From contig NC_018645.1 in the NCBI RefSeq assembly GCF_000307105.1, positions 942,578 through 1,006,577 of the forward strand: a DNA stretch of 64,000 nucleotides, given 5' to 3'. Positions 50,750 through 60,621 of this stretch are shown here, one piece after another (position 1 is the stretch's first letter; each line of letters opens with the position of its first letter). The stretch comes from Desulfobacula toluolica Tol2 (GTDB taxonomy: Bacteria; Desulfobacterota; Desulfobacteria; Desulfobacterales; Desulfobacteraceae). A program made the translations under genes and the position numbers. The notes under the pieces are model-generated. The model was not told the DNA's origin, did not search any database, and was given only the letters and a program-made list of their open reading frames with translations.

Positions 50750-51579
50750 ATCTTCAAACCGCTGGAATGGTGCTACACATAACAACCGTACTCTATTTTA
50801 TCAGCATGGCAGGGTATGTGTTGTTTTTGTTCAATCAAAAGAAAGTCTATCAAAAAGCGGCCTTTCGCCTGATTACAGCGGCCATTGCGTTTCATTTGAT
50901 CAGCATGGTGATTTACACGGCGGCAACCCGGCATGTGCCCATCCTGAATTTGTCCCAGAACTTGTCAATGGCGGCATTTGCTCTGGGCAGCATGTTTTTG
51001 TTTTTCCAGTACAAATTTGATCTTAAAATTCTCGGGGTGTTTGTCTCTGTTTTGTTGTCCGGCATTATGCTGATGGTATTGATTCTGCCTGATGTGCCGG
51101 TTGAAACAAATGATGTTTTAAAAGGGTTCTGGTTTTATTCCCACATTATTCTGGTTTTTACAGGCGATGCCGCCCTTGCACTGGCATGCGGGGCAGGGAT
51201 TTTATACTTGCTGCAGGAAAAGGGGATTAAAACAAAAAGTCCGGGGTTCTTTTTTAAAAGGTTGCCGTCATTGGATCTTCTGGATAATGTCGGGTATACC
51301 TGTTTAAGCACGGGATTTGCCTTGCTCACCATTGGGCTTGTGACAGGCTTTGTGTATGCAAAGTTTGTCTGGGGAAGATTCTGGAGCTGGGACCCCAAAG
51401 AGGTCTTTTCAGTGGGAACCTGGCTTGTGTATGCGGCGTTACTGCATCTTCGGCTTTATTCAGGATGGCGGGGCAGAAAATCAGCCATAATGACCATTAT
51501 CGGTTTTTTTATCATCATATTTACGTTTCTTGGGGTAAATATGATGATAGGCGGGCATCATCAAGTCTTTACAAAATAA
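50746..51579 (+). CDS. CcsA/HemX-like cytochrome c assembly protein
   Basis: The 277-aa protein has about eight membrane helices and the motif WGRFWSWDPKEVFSVGTWLV near residue 208, the tryptophan-rich WWD-like haem-handling region, with conserved His residues before and after. In this gene order it may be HemX or a CcsA for c-type cytochromes. Confidence 0.88.
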   Translation: MNLQTAGMVLHITTVLYFISMAGYVLFLFNQKKVYQKAAFRLITAAIAFHLISMVIYTAATRHVPILNLSQNLSMAAFALGSMFLFFQYKFDLKILGVFVSVLLSGIMLMVLILPDVPVETNDVLKGFWFYSHIILVFTGDAALALACGAGILYLLQEKGIKTKSPGFFFKRLPSLDLLDNVGYTCLSTGFALLTIGLVTGFVYAKFVWGRFWSWDPKEVFSVGTWLVYAALLHLRLYSGWRGRKSAIMTIIGFFIIIFTFLGVNMMIGGHHQVFTK

Positions 51580-51606
51580 AGAAAGAGCAAACATAAAGAA
51601 AGAATA

Positions 51607-52884
51607 ATGTCAAAAATAATATTAATCGGCGCAAATCATAAAACCGCACCCGTAGAACTCAGGGAAAAACTATCGTTTTCTGATGAAGAGACTATTGCCG
51701 CACTTGAATTTTTAAAGCAGGACAAGGACATAAAAGAAGGGCTTGTGTTTTCTACCTGTAACCGGACGGAAGTGGTTTATATTCCGGAAACCGGAGAACA
51801 GGTGGATAAAATTATCAAGCTTATTGCACAACTTAAACAAATTGATATATCAGAGTTTAAAAGCGCTTTATATGTTTATCGGGAAGATGATGCCATCCGG
51901 CATTTGTTCAGGGTTGCATCAAGTCTGGATTCAATGGTGGTGGGGGAACCGCAGATTTTAGGCCAGATAAAGCAGGCGTATAGGGTCGCTGTTGAAAATA
52001 ATGCTTCCAGCGTGCTGCTGAACCGTTTGATGCACAAATCTTTCAGTATTGCAAAAAAAGTCAGGAAAGAGACAGGAATCGGTGATAATGCGGTTTCCAT
52101 AAGTTATGCAGCCATTGAACTTGCCAATAAGATTTTTTCGGATTTATCCCAAAAGAGTGTTATGCTGCTGGGTGCCGGTGAAATGGCAGAGCTGGCTGTG
52201 GAACATTTGATATCCCATAAAGTCAAGCAGATTCTGGTGGCCAACCGTACCTTTAAAAATGCCGTTGACCTTGCAGGCAAATTCAATGGGCAGGCTGTCC
52301 AGTTTGAAGAAAGGGTGGATGCGTTAAAAGATGTTGATATTATTATCAGTTCAACCGGTGCAACAGATTATGTAATGACCCGGGATCAGGTTAAGCCGGT
52401 TATGAAAAAAAGACATCATCAGACCCTTTTTTTCATTGATATTGCCGTTCCAAGGGATATTGATCCAGACATTAACACAATTTCCAATGCCTATGTCTAT
52501 GACATTGATGATTTGAAGAATATTGTTGAGTCAAATATTGAGCAACGGGGAAAAGAGACGGTAAAGGCTGAAAGATATGTCGAAGAAGCAGTTGTGAAAT
52601 TTCGCCAATGGCTGGAGGGTCTTTCCATTGTGCCCACGATTAAGGCATTGAACGATAAAATGTCTTCCATTGTTGATGTTGAATGTAAAAAAACCCTTTC
52701 TCACTTAAGGCACCTTTCCCAAGAAGATATCAAGGCAATCAAACGCATGACCCGGGCTATTGCCAGCAGAACCATTCATGACCCCATTGTTTTTTTGCGC
52801 AATACCGGTGACCATAGAGATGATTCCCTTTATCTGAATACCACCCGTCAGTTGTTTAACCTGGATATTCCCGGAGAAGAATAA
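51607..52884 (+). CDS. hemA: Glutamyl-tRNA reductase
   Basis: The 425-aa protein begins IILIGANHKTAPVELREKL and has the catalytic Cys in STCNRTEVV near residue 49. GEPQILGQIKQAY near 115 and MLLGAGEMAELAVEHL near 185 bind NADPH. It makes glutamate-1-semialdehyde, the first committed step of haem and siroheme via the C5 route. It is 27 bp after the ccsA-like gene. Confidence 0.96.
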   Translation: MSKIILIGANHKTAPVELREKLSFSDEETIAALEFLKQDKDIKEGLVFSTCNRTEVVYIPETGEQVDKIIKLIAQLKQIDISEFKSALYVYREDDAIRHLFRVASSLDSMVVGEPQILGQIKQAYRVAVENNASSVLLNRLMHKSFSIAKKVRKETGIGDNAVSISYAAIELANKIFSDLSQKSVMLLGAGEMAELAVEHLISHKVKQILVANRTFKNAVDLAGKFNGQAVQFEERVDALKDVDIIISSTGATDYVMTRDQVKPVMKKRHHQTLFFIDIAVPRDIDPDINTISNAYVYDIDDLKNIVESNIEQRGKETVKAERYVEEAVVKFRQWLEGLSIVPTIKALNDKMSSIVDVECKKTLSHLRHLSQEDIKAIKRMTRAIASRTIHDPIVFLRNTGDHRDDSLYLNTTRQLFNLDIPGEE

Positions 52885-52935
52885 CAAAATATATTTCAGC
52901 AGGCGTATCACCCGGCTGAGTGTGTTATTTAATTC

Positions 52936-52963
52936 TTTACATTTTAATGAATTTTAGTATAAT
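52936..52963 (+). promoter_or_regulatory. dksA promoter candidate
   Basis: TTTACA (52936-52941), 16-bp spacer, TATAAT (52958-52963). It is 48 bp before the dksA ATG. Confidence 0.6.
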
Positions 52964-53011
52964 AATACACTTCGGATGTTCTTATAAAAAGTAAGATAAA
53001 GGGCAAATAAA

Positions 53012-53374
53012 ATGAAAAAAGAAGATTTGGAATTTTTTAAAAATCTTTTAAATGACAGGCTTCATGAGCTTCTTTCCCATGCAGATTCCACTGTGACCGG
53101 TATGACCAAGCCAAAAGAAAATTTTGCCGATCCAACGGACAGGGCATCCCATGAAGCTGAAAGAAGCTTTGAACTTCGTATTCGCGACCGTGAACACAAA
53201 TTGATCAAGAAAGTCAAAAAAGCGCTCGCGCGTGTTGAAAACGGTACATTTGGAATTTGTGAGGTTTGTGAGGAAGACATCTCCATTGAACGGCTTAAGG
53301 CAAGGCCGGTCACCACTCAATGTATTGATTGTAAAACACGGGAAGAAGATATGGAGAAAGCTCTTGGCATGTAA
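53012..53374 (+). CDS. dksA: DksA/TraR-family transcription factor
   Basis: The 120-aa protein has an N-terminal coiled coil, DPTDRASHEAERSFELRI near residue 43, and a C-terminal four-Cys zinc finger: CEVCEEDISIERLKARP then CIDCK. DksA binds the RNA polymerase secondary channel and works with ppGpp. The next gene begins 18 bp downstream. Confidence 0.93.
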   Translation: MKKEDLEFFKNLLNDRLHELLSHADSTVTGMTKPKENFADPTDRASHEAERSFELRIRDREHKLIKKVKKALARVENGTFGICEVCEEDISIERLKARPVTTQCIDCKTREEDMEKALGM

Positions 53375-53392
53375 ACGGTTCAAGATAGTTCG

Positions 53393-54970
53393 TTGATTGA
53401 TCTGCACATACATTCAACAGCGTCAGACGGGTCATTTTCTCCTTTGGAAATTATGACTCTGGCCAAAGAAACCGGAGTCAGGGCAATTTCTATAACCGAT
53501 CATGATACCCTGGACGGTATCAAAGAAATCCAAAAACATCCTCTGTTTGTTTGTCCCGAATTTATTGCCGGGGTTGAAATCAGTTGTGAACCGCCAACCG
53601 AGTTCAAATATTTGGGAAGCATTCATTTGCTGGGATACGGCTTCAGTGTTTATGATAAAAATCTTAACGCCATTCTTGATGAAGCAAAAAAAGCCAGGGC
53701 TCAACGAAATCCGGAGATTATCAAGAGATTAAACAGCCTGGGGTTTGACATCACTATCGAACAGGTTGAACAGCACTTTGGTGCAACTCAGACAGGCCGT
53801 CCTCACATTGCAGAGCTGATGAAGGAGCTGGGGTATGTCAAAACCTTTAAAGAAGCGTTTGACAAGTACCTGGGCAAAGATAAACCTGCATATGTGGATA
53901 AATATAAAGTATCCTGTCAAAAGGCAATTCAAACAATTCAACAGGCAGGCGGGATTTCTGTCCTGGCGCATCCTGGTCTGTTGACGTTCAATAAAACCCA
54001 TCAGATGGAAACATTTATTGATGTCTTGATCAGCTATGGTCTGGAAGGCATAGAGGTGTATTATACGGATCATGATGCTGCGATGACATCGTATTATCAA
54101 CGGCTTGCAATCCAAAAGAATCTTATGATGACAGGCGGTTCGGATTTTCATGGAGATTTTAATGACGGTGTCCGAATTGGTACTGGAAAAGATAATCTTA
54201 ATATTGGATACTCATTGTTTAAAGCATTAACTGTGCGGCTGGAATCAATCAAAGAAGAATATGCCAAAGAAAAACATACATTGGTCAGCATCCTTGAAAA
54301 GAATATCGGGTATGTGTTTAAAGATATATCTTTTTTGAACACTGCGTTGTGCCATAGGTCGTATTTAAATGAAAACCAGGATTCCTGCACTGGTGATAAC
54401 GAACGGCTTGAGTTCTTGGGAGATGCTGTTCTGGGGCTTTGCATCGGGCAACTGTTAATGGAAAAAAGTCCTTCTAAAAAAGAAGGAGAATTGTCAAAAT
54501 TAAGATCCAATCTCGTCAGCGAGCCTGCCCTTGCAGATATGGCAAGATGCATTGATCTTGGCCGTTTTATCCGGCTTGGAAAAGGCGAAGCTCTTTCCAG
54601 GGGATTTGATAAAAATTCCATATTATCAGATGCCTTTGAAGCTGTTATTGCAGCCGTTTATCTGGACGGGGGATTTGATACTGCCTACCGGCTGATTCAC
54701 GATCTTTTCAGCGACAGTCTTGACGAGCTTTTGTCCAATGAAAAGATCATTGATTATAAGAGTCTGTTGCAGGAATTTTCCCAGGAGCATGGTGGCATAA
54801 CTCCTCAATATGTTGTTATCAATGAAACCGGTCCTGATCATGATAAAACTTTTGAGATCAGTTTGAACCTTTTTGGTATCAAGTCCAAAGGTCTTGGCAA
54901 AACAAAAAAAGCAGCAGAACAGGACTGTGCTAAAAAAGCCCTGAAGATGCTTAAAAAAATACATTTTTGA
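53393..54970 (+). CDS. PHP-domain/RNase III fusion protein
   Basis: This single 525-aa frame starts at a TTG. Residues 1-285 form a PHP phosphoesterase (YciV/RNase AM-like): IDLHIHSTASDGSFSP, ISITDHDTLDG, GVEISCE, VLAHPG and GGSDFHGDF carry the metal-binding His and Asp. Residues 295-445 are RNase III: NERLEFLGDAVLG and DAFEAVIAAVYLDGG hold the catalytic acids. Residues 455-523 are a dsRBD: DYKSLLQEFSQEHGG to GKTKKAAEQDCAKKAL. There is no stop between the domains and no good internal start. Confidence 0.93.
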   Translation: MIDLHIHSTASDGSFSPLEIMTLAKETGVRAISITDHDTLDGIKEIQKHPLFVCPEFIAGVEISCEPPTEFKYLGSIHLLGYGFSVYDKNLNAILDEAKKARAQRNPEIIKRLNSLGFDITIEQVEQHFGATQTGRPHIAELMKELGYVKTFKEAFDKYLGKDKPAYVDKYKVSCQKAIQTIQQAGGISVLAHPGLLTFNKTHQMETFIDVLISYGLEGIEVYYTDHDAAMTSYYQRLAIQKNLMMTGGSDFHGDFNDGVRIGTGKDNLNIGYSLFKALTVRLESIKEEYAKEKHTLVSILEKNIGYVFKDISFLNTALCHRSYLNENQDSCTGDNERLEFLGDAVLGLCIGQLLMEKSPSKKEGELSKLRSNLVSEPALADMARCIDLGRFIRLGKGEALSRGFDKNSILSDAFEAVIAAVYLDGGFDTAYRLIHDLFSDSLDELLSNEKIIDYKSLLQEFSQEHGGITPQYVVINETGPDHDKTFEISLNLFGIKSKGLGKTKKAAEQDCAKKALKMLKKIHF

Positions 54971-54992
54971 TGATTTGCCTGATTTCTCACCC

Positions 54993-56072
54993 ATGGCCCA
55001 GACAATAAAACCTCTTGTTATTCCAGTGTTTATTCCCCATTCAGGATGTCCCCATCAATGTGCATTCTGTAATCAAACCATTATTACCAATCAAGGTTTT
55101 ATTCCCAATCAAAGATCAATACTGCCGGATAAAAAGATTATTCATGATATTGTGACACAATATTCCAGGTACAAAGGCAGGCGCAAACAGGTGGAACTTG
55201 CCTTTTTCGGAGGGAATTTTTTGGGACTGGATCACGACAACATCATTGAATTGCTTGATTTGGTCCAACCGTATATCCATGCAAACAAAATTGACGGCAT
55301 AAGGTTTTCCACCCGGCCGGATACCATCACCCCAACAACACTTGATCTTATAAAACCGTATACTGTCTCTGCTGTTGAACTTGGGGTACAGTCAATGAAT
55401 GATGCGGTCCTGTTAAATTCAAAAAGGGGCCATACCCAGATGGATACCCTGCATGCCATACGCTTGTTGAAAGAACATGCTCTCAACATTGGTGTCCAGG
55501 TTATGGTGGGGCTGCCCGGGGATACGGAAGAGTTATTGTTGGACAGTACAAAAGAATTGGCCGAACTTGCTCCGGATTTTGCAAGAATTTATCCTTTGGT
55601 GGTGCTGAAACACAGCTTGATGGCGCAATGGTATGATCAAGGCAGATATAAGCCGCTGAGCCTTGAAGATAGTGTGAGGTTGGTTAAAAAAATGTTTCAT
55701 ATATTTAAGACTGCTAACGTTAATGTTATTCGCATGGGGCTGCAGGCATCTGATATAATGGAAGATAAATCAATGGTGCTTGCCGGTCCCTGGCATCCGG
55801 CTTTTGGTCACCTGGTTTTTTCTCAAATTTTATATGACACGGCTTGTCATAAGATTGATCACTACCCGGACGTGTTAAACTCCCGGAAACTGGCCCTGAC
55901 AATTCATCCAAAATCAGAATCGCGCTTGAGAGGCGATAAAAATTCCAATTTAAAAAAATTTAAGCAACGGTATCCAGGGCTTGATTTCGTTCTTTGTTTA
56001 AATGAAGCAATTGCCGAAAACCAGGTGCAAATCAATGAGATTAACAGCACCACCAAAGGAAAACGGCTGTAA
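54993..56072 (+). CDS. Elp3-like radical SAM protein
   Basis: The product is about 359 aa. CPHQCAFCNQ near residue 19 is the CxxxCxxC radical SAM cluster; VELAFFGGNFLGLD near 70, IRFSTRPDTIT near 105 and VELGVQSMND near 130 are Elp3-type motifs. No acetyltransferase domain is present. The ATG at 54993 is used; a TTG at 54975 is an alternative. Placement right after the RNase III fusion is common in related genomes by my recollection, not proven here. Confidence 0.85.
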   Translation: MAQTIKPLVIPVFIPHSGCPHQCAFCNQTIITNQGFIPNQRSILPDKKIIHDIVTQYSRYKGRRKQVELAFFGGNFLGLDHDNIIELLDLVQPYIHANKIDGIRFSTRPDTITPTTLDLIKPYTVSAVELGVQSMNDAVLLNSKRGHTQMDTLHAIRLLKEHALNIGVQVMVGLPGDTEELLLDSTKELAELAPDFARIYPLVVLKHSLMAQWYDQGRYKPLSLEDSVRLVKKMFHIFKTANVNVIRMGLQASDIMEDKSMVLAGPWHPAFGHLVFSQILYDTACHKIDHYPDVLNSRKLALTIHPKSESRLRGDKNSNLKKFKQRYPGLDFVLCLNEAIAENQVQINEINSTTKGKRL

Positions 56073-56122
56073 CATTAAACCCAAAAACCAGTAAGTACAC
56101 CGTACCCAAAACCCAGTGCCAA

Positions 56123-58528
56123 CTAAATTCCTTGTTTAAAAAGATCTTCAGTATCAGAAGCAGTATCTGATTTTGGGCTAAATTCAGTGGGTACAGTGCC
56201 TTCCTTAAAGCATTCAAAGACTGTTTTTTCCGATTCTTCAGTGGGAAGCAAACCTGTTTTGGCATCTATTTTGGCAAAAACAATGCCCTCTGGAACATTG
56301 AAAGTTCTGACAGGTTTTCCTTCCAGGGCATTTTTCATATACTCAAGCCAGATGGGGCTGGCGGCGCGGGAACCTGTCTCTCCTTTTCCAAGAGGGGCTT
56401 CCTGGTCAAGGCCCACCCATACCCCTGTTGTGTATCTTGGCGTATATCCCAGAAACCAGGCATCAAACAGATTGTTTGTTGTTCCGGTTTTCCCTGCCAC
56501 AGGGCGTTTAAGGGCTTTGATGCGCCAGCCGGTTCCTGATTTTACAACGCTTTCCATGATATTGGTCATGATATAGGCCGTACTCATATCAATGACTTTT
56601 TTTCGAATCAGTTTGGAAGTTTCCAGCAGATTTTGGTCCCGGTCGTAAATTTTTGTGATAAATACCGGTTCAATCAGGTAACCCAGGTTTGAAAATACGG
56701 AGTAGGCATTGATAATTTCAAGCAATGAGAGTCCGGACGACCCCAGTGCAATGGAAAGATCATGACTGATATCCGAATGAATGCCAAGATTTCTTGCATA
56801 ATCAATTATATAATCAATACCGATGTCTTTAAGAATTTTAATGGTTACAATATTTCTTGATTTTACAAGGGCTTCCCGGAACAGGGTCGGGCCGAAAAAC
56901 GTCTCTTTATAATTTCTGGGTTTCCAGGTGAAATCACGTTTTGTGTCTTCGTAGACAACCGGTGAATCAATAATGACACTGGCAGCCGTATACCCCTTAT
57001 CCAGCGCTGCAGCATAAATAATGGGTTTGAATGCGCTTCCCGGCTGGCGCCTGGATTGATAGGCCCGGTTGAACTGGCTGTTTTTATAGTCACGTCCGCC
57101 AATCATTGTTTTTACATGGCCTGTTTCCGCCTCAATGCTCAACAAGGCAGACTGAGCTAAGGGTTCCTGTTCCAGTGTAAATTCAAGCAGGTTGTCTTCA
57201 ACACTGTCATTGACGACTTTAACCAGAATGACATCCCCGGATTTAAGTACCTGGGAAGGTTTTTGGATTTTGGTTTCATAATAAGCAAGCTTTGGGTCTG
57301 GTTTCCTTGCCCATGACATGGTTTCAAATTTAATTATACCCTTGAAATTTCCTGCTCTTACATTAGTGACACTGTTTTCATCATCAACACTTAATACAAC
57401 TCCCTGATAGACTTGTCCTTTTTCCATCATCCGGTTGTCAAGTTCTTCTGAAATTTGCGCACAAAAAGCTTCAATTTTAAGTGCAGGGATGTTTTTCAAT
57501 GGCCCTCTATACCCCGTTCGCCTGTCAAGTTCAATCAGCCCTTTGTTGACAGCTGCCCTTCCAATTTTCTGAAGTTCAATATTGACGGCGGTATGGATTT
57601 GAAGCCCTTGTTTGTATAGGGCATCTTTGCCATAATGTTTTTCCACATATCTTCTGACATGCTCGGTATAACAGGGCACTCTTTCAATAAACCAGTTTTT
57701 CCTGGGTTTGATATCCAGTTTCAGATCAATGGCTGCGGTGGCCTCAATATTTGTTATCAGACCGTCTTCCTTCATCCGGTTCAACACATATATCTGACGC
57801 TGTTTAGCACGGTCTGGAAATCTGAAAGGAGAATATCTGCTGGGTGCCTGGGGCAGCCCTGCCAGCATGGAACATTCGGCCAGGTTAAGATCTTTGGCGT
57901 GTTTGCCAAAATAGTTCTCCGATGCCGCTTCTACACCATATGCACCGTGGCCCAGATAGATCTGGTTCAGGTAAAGAAAAAGGATTTCATCTTTTGTGAA
58001 TTTTTTTTCAATTCTGTAGGCCAAAATGGCTTCTTTAAGCTTTCTTTTATAAGTTCGTTCCGGAGACAGTAAAAAAGATTTGGTGACCTGCTGGGTGATC
58101 GTGGACCCACCCTGAACAATTGTACCGGCTTTAAAGTTTTTTAAAGAGGCCCTGAATATGGAAAGAATATCAATGCCCGGATGTTCCCGGAACCTTGAGT
58201 CTTCTGCTGCGACAAATGCATGGATCAAGTTGTCCGGCATCTCAGGCAATGGAATTACAATTCGCCGCTCCTCATAAAATTCTCCTATTTTTCTTCCATC
58301 ATCTGAAAATACATTGGTAACTGTTGAGGGTCGGTAATCTTCTAATGTGTTTATTTTGGGCAGATCCTGGCTAAGATAATAGTAAAGACCGGCAAGTCCT
58401 GCACATCCCAAAAGGCCTGTAAGGATCAATAGAATAAAAAACCATTTAAAAAGAGAGCTGATAATGTTTTTTTCTTTTTTTTTGCTTCTTTGTTTAAGTA
58501 CTTCTGATTTGCTTTTTATTTTTGCCAT
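56123..58528 (-). CDS. mrcA: Penicillin-binding protein 1A
   Basis: The 801-aa class A PBP has an N-terminal anchor (about 28-50). The GT51 glycosyltransferase follows with EDSRFREHPGID near 109, GGSTITQQVTKSF near 137 and RKLKEAILAYRIEKKFTKDE. The transpeptidase has RQPGSAFKPIIY (SxxK) near 498, KSRNIVTI (SxN) and AGKTGTTNN (KTG) near 678. It polymerises and crosslinks peptidoglycan. It is convergent with the radical SAM gene. Confidence 0.96.
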   Translation of the reverse strand: MAKIKSKSEVLKQRSKKKEKNIISSLFKWFFILLILTGLLGCAGLAGLYYYLSQDLPKINTLEDYRPSTVTNVFSDDGRKIGEFYEERRIVIPLPEMPDNLIHAFVAAEDSRFREHPGIDILSIFRASLKNFKAGTIVQGGSTITQQVTKSFLLSPERTYKRKLKEAILAYRIEKKFTKDEILFLYLNQIYLGHGAYGVEAASENYFGKHAKDLNLAECSMLAGLPQAPSRYSPFRFPDRAKQRQIYVLNRMKEDGLITNIEATAAIDLKLDIKPRKNWFIERVPCYTEHVRRYVEKHYGKDALYKQGLQIHTAVNIELQKIGRAAVNKGLIELDRRTGYRGPLKNIPALKIEAFCAQISEELDNRMMEKGQVYQGVVLSVDDENSVTNVRAGNFKGIIKFETMSWARKPDPKLAYYETKIQKPSQVLKSGDVILVKVVNDSVEDNLLEFTLEQEPLAQSALLSIEAETGHVKTMIGGRDYKNSQFNRAYQSRRQPGSAFKPIIYAAALDKGYTAASVIIDSPVVYEDTKRDFTWKPRNYKETFFGPTLFREALVKSRNIVTIKILKDIGIDYIIDYARNLGIHSDISHDLSIALGSSGLSLLEIINAYSVFSNLGYLIEPVFITKIYDRDQNLLETSKLIRKKVIDMSTAYIMTNIMESVVKSGTGWRIKALKRPVAGKTGTTNNLFDAWFLGYTPRYTTGVWVGLDQEAPLGKGETGSRAASPIWLEYMKNALEGKPVRTFNVPEGIVFAKIDAKTGLLPTEESEKTVFECFKEGTVPTEFSPKSDTASDTEDLFKQGI

Positions 58529-59037
58529 AACGACCTGAAAAATGATTCAAAAGTTATTATTTTTTTAGGTGGTTATTATCAGATTCCATGTCGCATGGCA
58601 ATACTTATATGGTAGGGGATCAAGCCCAAATTATTTGATAATAAGTCTATGTTTCTTGTCTTTTGAGGGCTACAAATCCCAGTCTGCCATTGAACAAGTG
58701 ATGGGTCAGAAGCATTATGACTATCGTAAAGTTGAACGCCAGGTCAAAATGGTGGGTCCAGTGATGCTCGCCAAATATGCCGGTAGGGGCAATGGCAAAA
58801 TGGAATATCAGATATCCCGTTACAATCATCACCGCGACAAAGGCTGTCCGGCCATGACCAGGTTGTCCGGTATGCCGACCATACTGTCTGTCAAGCGTTC
58901 ACTATTTATTCTTTTTATAGCATAGCAAATTCAATGCCAATGGATCTTCGTGACCTTTTTCATTGCCTTGCTTTATCGTTGCTGGCAGAGGCATAATATT
59001 TAAAGGTGAGGATATGTCCTTTGTTTTAAATTTTTAT
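58529..59037. other. 509-bp gap with membrane-protein remnant
   Basis: The minus strand at 58647-58900 reads QYGRHTGQPGHG, FVAVMIVTGYLIFHFAIAP and GIFGEHHWTHHFDLAFNFTI, a helix plus His-rich loop. No good start is present; it appears to be the C-terminal remnant of a membrane protein. I cannot name the family. The rest is unassigned. Confidence 0.3.
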
Positions 59038-59658
59038 TTAAGGGCGTTTGAGTTGAGTTGTTTTCTTTTTTTGATACCAGTCATGATTCCCATATAGTTC
59101 GTCTGAGCAGTCCGGGCATATTCCATGACTGAATTTTGCATTTGAGTTTTTTTCCAGGTAAAGATCAACTTCGTTCCAATACCCTTGATCATCCCTGATT
59201 TTTTTACACTTTGCGCAGATGGGTAAAAGACCGCTTAATTTTTTGACTTTTGCCAGAGCTGCTTTTAAATCACGCATAGTTGTGCTGAGTTGGATATGCG
59301 TGTTAACTCTGGCTTTTACCGTAACAGGGTTAAACGGTTTTGTAATATAGTCTACCGCTCCAAGGTCAAACGCTTTGGCCTCATCCATTACCTCGGATAC
59401 GGCCGTGACAAATATTATGGGTATATGGCGGTTTTTCTCATCCTTTTTAATGGCATTACATATCTCATATCCGTCCATTTCAGGCAATATGATGTCAAGA
59501 AGAATTAAATCCGGCGGGTTCGGCCCTCTGACTGCTTTCAAGGCCTGTTTGCCTGTTCTGGCAGCCATAATTTTATATTCGTCCTGTAAAAAATTGGTCA
59601 ATAGTTTAATGTTTATCTTTTCGTCATCTACGATCAGAATTCGATTTTGTTTGTCCAT
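59038..59658 (-). CDS. Response regulator with Cys-rich tail
   Basis: The 206-aa protein is a receiver domain (ILIVDDEKINIK, LILLDIILPEMDG with the phospho-Asp, and ITKPF) followed by a short coiled linker and PICAKCKKIRDDQGYW, SNAKFSHGICPDCSDELYG, a four-Cys tail common in delta-proteobacterial regulators. The tail may bind a metal. Output target is unknown. It is downstream of a diguanylate cyclase gene. Confidence 0.88.
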   Translation of the reverse strand: MDKQNRILIVDDEKINIKLLTNFLQDEYKIMAARTGKQALKAVRGPNPPDLILLDIILPEMDGYEICNAIKKDEKNRHIPIIFVTAVSEVMDEAKAFDLGAVDYITKPFNPVTVKARVNTHIQLSTTMRDLKAALAKVKKLSGLLPICAKCKKIRDDQGYWNEVDLYLEKNSNAKFSHGICPDCSDELYGNHDWYQKKKTTQLKRP

Positions 59659-59673
59659 TTCATTCCTTTGATT

Positions 59674-60582
59674 CTATTGGGAGGCGGAAACAACACAATT
59701 GCGGCCATTGGCTTTGGCCTGATAAAGGGCTGTGTCTGCTTTTTGTGTCAATTCTATTGGGTTGTCTTTCTTGCCTGAAAGCTTTGTTGCCACACCAATG
59801 CTAATGCTCAAATATTTCGACACCTTGGACGTGGCATGAGGAATACACAATCGTTGTACTGACTGTTGTGCCTGTCGGGCGATATGGATTGCGCCTTTTA
59901 AGTCTGTTTCCGGGAGAATCATGGCAAATTCTTCTCCGCCGTAACGGGCCACAAAGTCTCCTGGTCTTGAAATAACTTCCTTCAAAGCCAGAGCCACTTT
60001 TTTTAAACATGCATCTCCTTCAATATGGCCGTAATTGTCGTTAAACTTCTTAAAATGATCAATATCCATGAGAAGCAATGACAGCAAAGAGCCGTTCCTT
60101 AATGTTTTGCCTATCTCTTTTTCAAGGACCATATCAAAGTTCCGGCGATTGGGAATCTGAGTCAAGCCGTCAAATGACGCCAGGCGGTCAAGCAGATCTG
60201 TTTTTTGCTTCAGCTGTAAATGTGTCTTGAGTCTTGCCTTGACAATAACAGGCTTGAATGGCTTGGTAATATAATCCACAGCTCCCATCTCAAATCCCAG
60301 GCTCTCGTCATCGGTTGCATCTAAGGCTGTGATAAAAATAACAGGAATTTCTCTGGTTCTCTCATTTGACTTAAGCTGTTTAATAACTTCATAACCATTT
60401 ATTCCCGGCATCATTATGTCCAACAGGATCAGATCCGGCAAGGTCGATTTTGTCAAGGCCGTAATCGCGGTTTCCCCATCTTTTGCCGCCATGATTTTAT
60501 AATCATCCCTGAGGAATTCGGTTAAAATTTTAATATTCTGTCTTTCATCGTCAACAATCAAGATTCGATTAAATTCATCCAT
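59674..60582 (-). CDS. Receiver-GGDEF diguanylate cyclase
   Basis: The 302-aa protein has a receiver domain with LILLDIMMPGINGYEV near residue 53 and a GGDEF domain with ARYGGEEFAMILP near residue 212. An RxxD inhibitory site (RPGD) lies just before, so feedback by c-di-GMP is likely. It produces c-di-GMP when phosphorylated. It lies between the hybrid kinase and the Cys-tail regulator, probably in one pathway. Confidence 0.93.
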   Translation of the reverse strand: MDEFNRILIVDDERQNIKILTEFLRDDYKIMAAKDGETAITALTKSTLPDLILLDIMMPGINGYEVIKQLKSNERTREIPVIFITALDATDDESLGFEMGAVDYITKPFKPVIVKARLKTHLQLKQKTDLLDRLASFDGLTQIPNRRNFDMVLEKEIGKTLRNGSLLSLLLMDIDHFKKFNDNYGHIEGDACLKKVALALKEVISRPGDFVARYGGEEFAMILPETDLKGAIHIARQAQQSVQRLCIPHATSKVSKYLSISIGVATKLSGKKDNPIELTQKADTALYQAKANGRNCVVSASQ

Positions 60583-60621
60583 ATTCCATATTCCTCATTT
60601 TTTTTCCTTAATAACGGCCAT

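Noticed and set aside
58569-58925. Plus-strand 118-aa frame
   Set aside because: No family match and no ribosome-binding site; the opposite strand has the more protein-like (membrane) reading.
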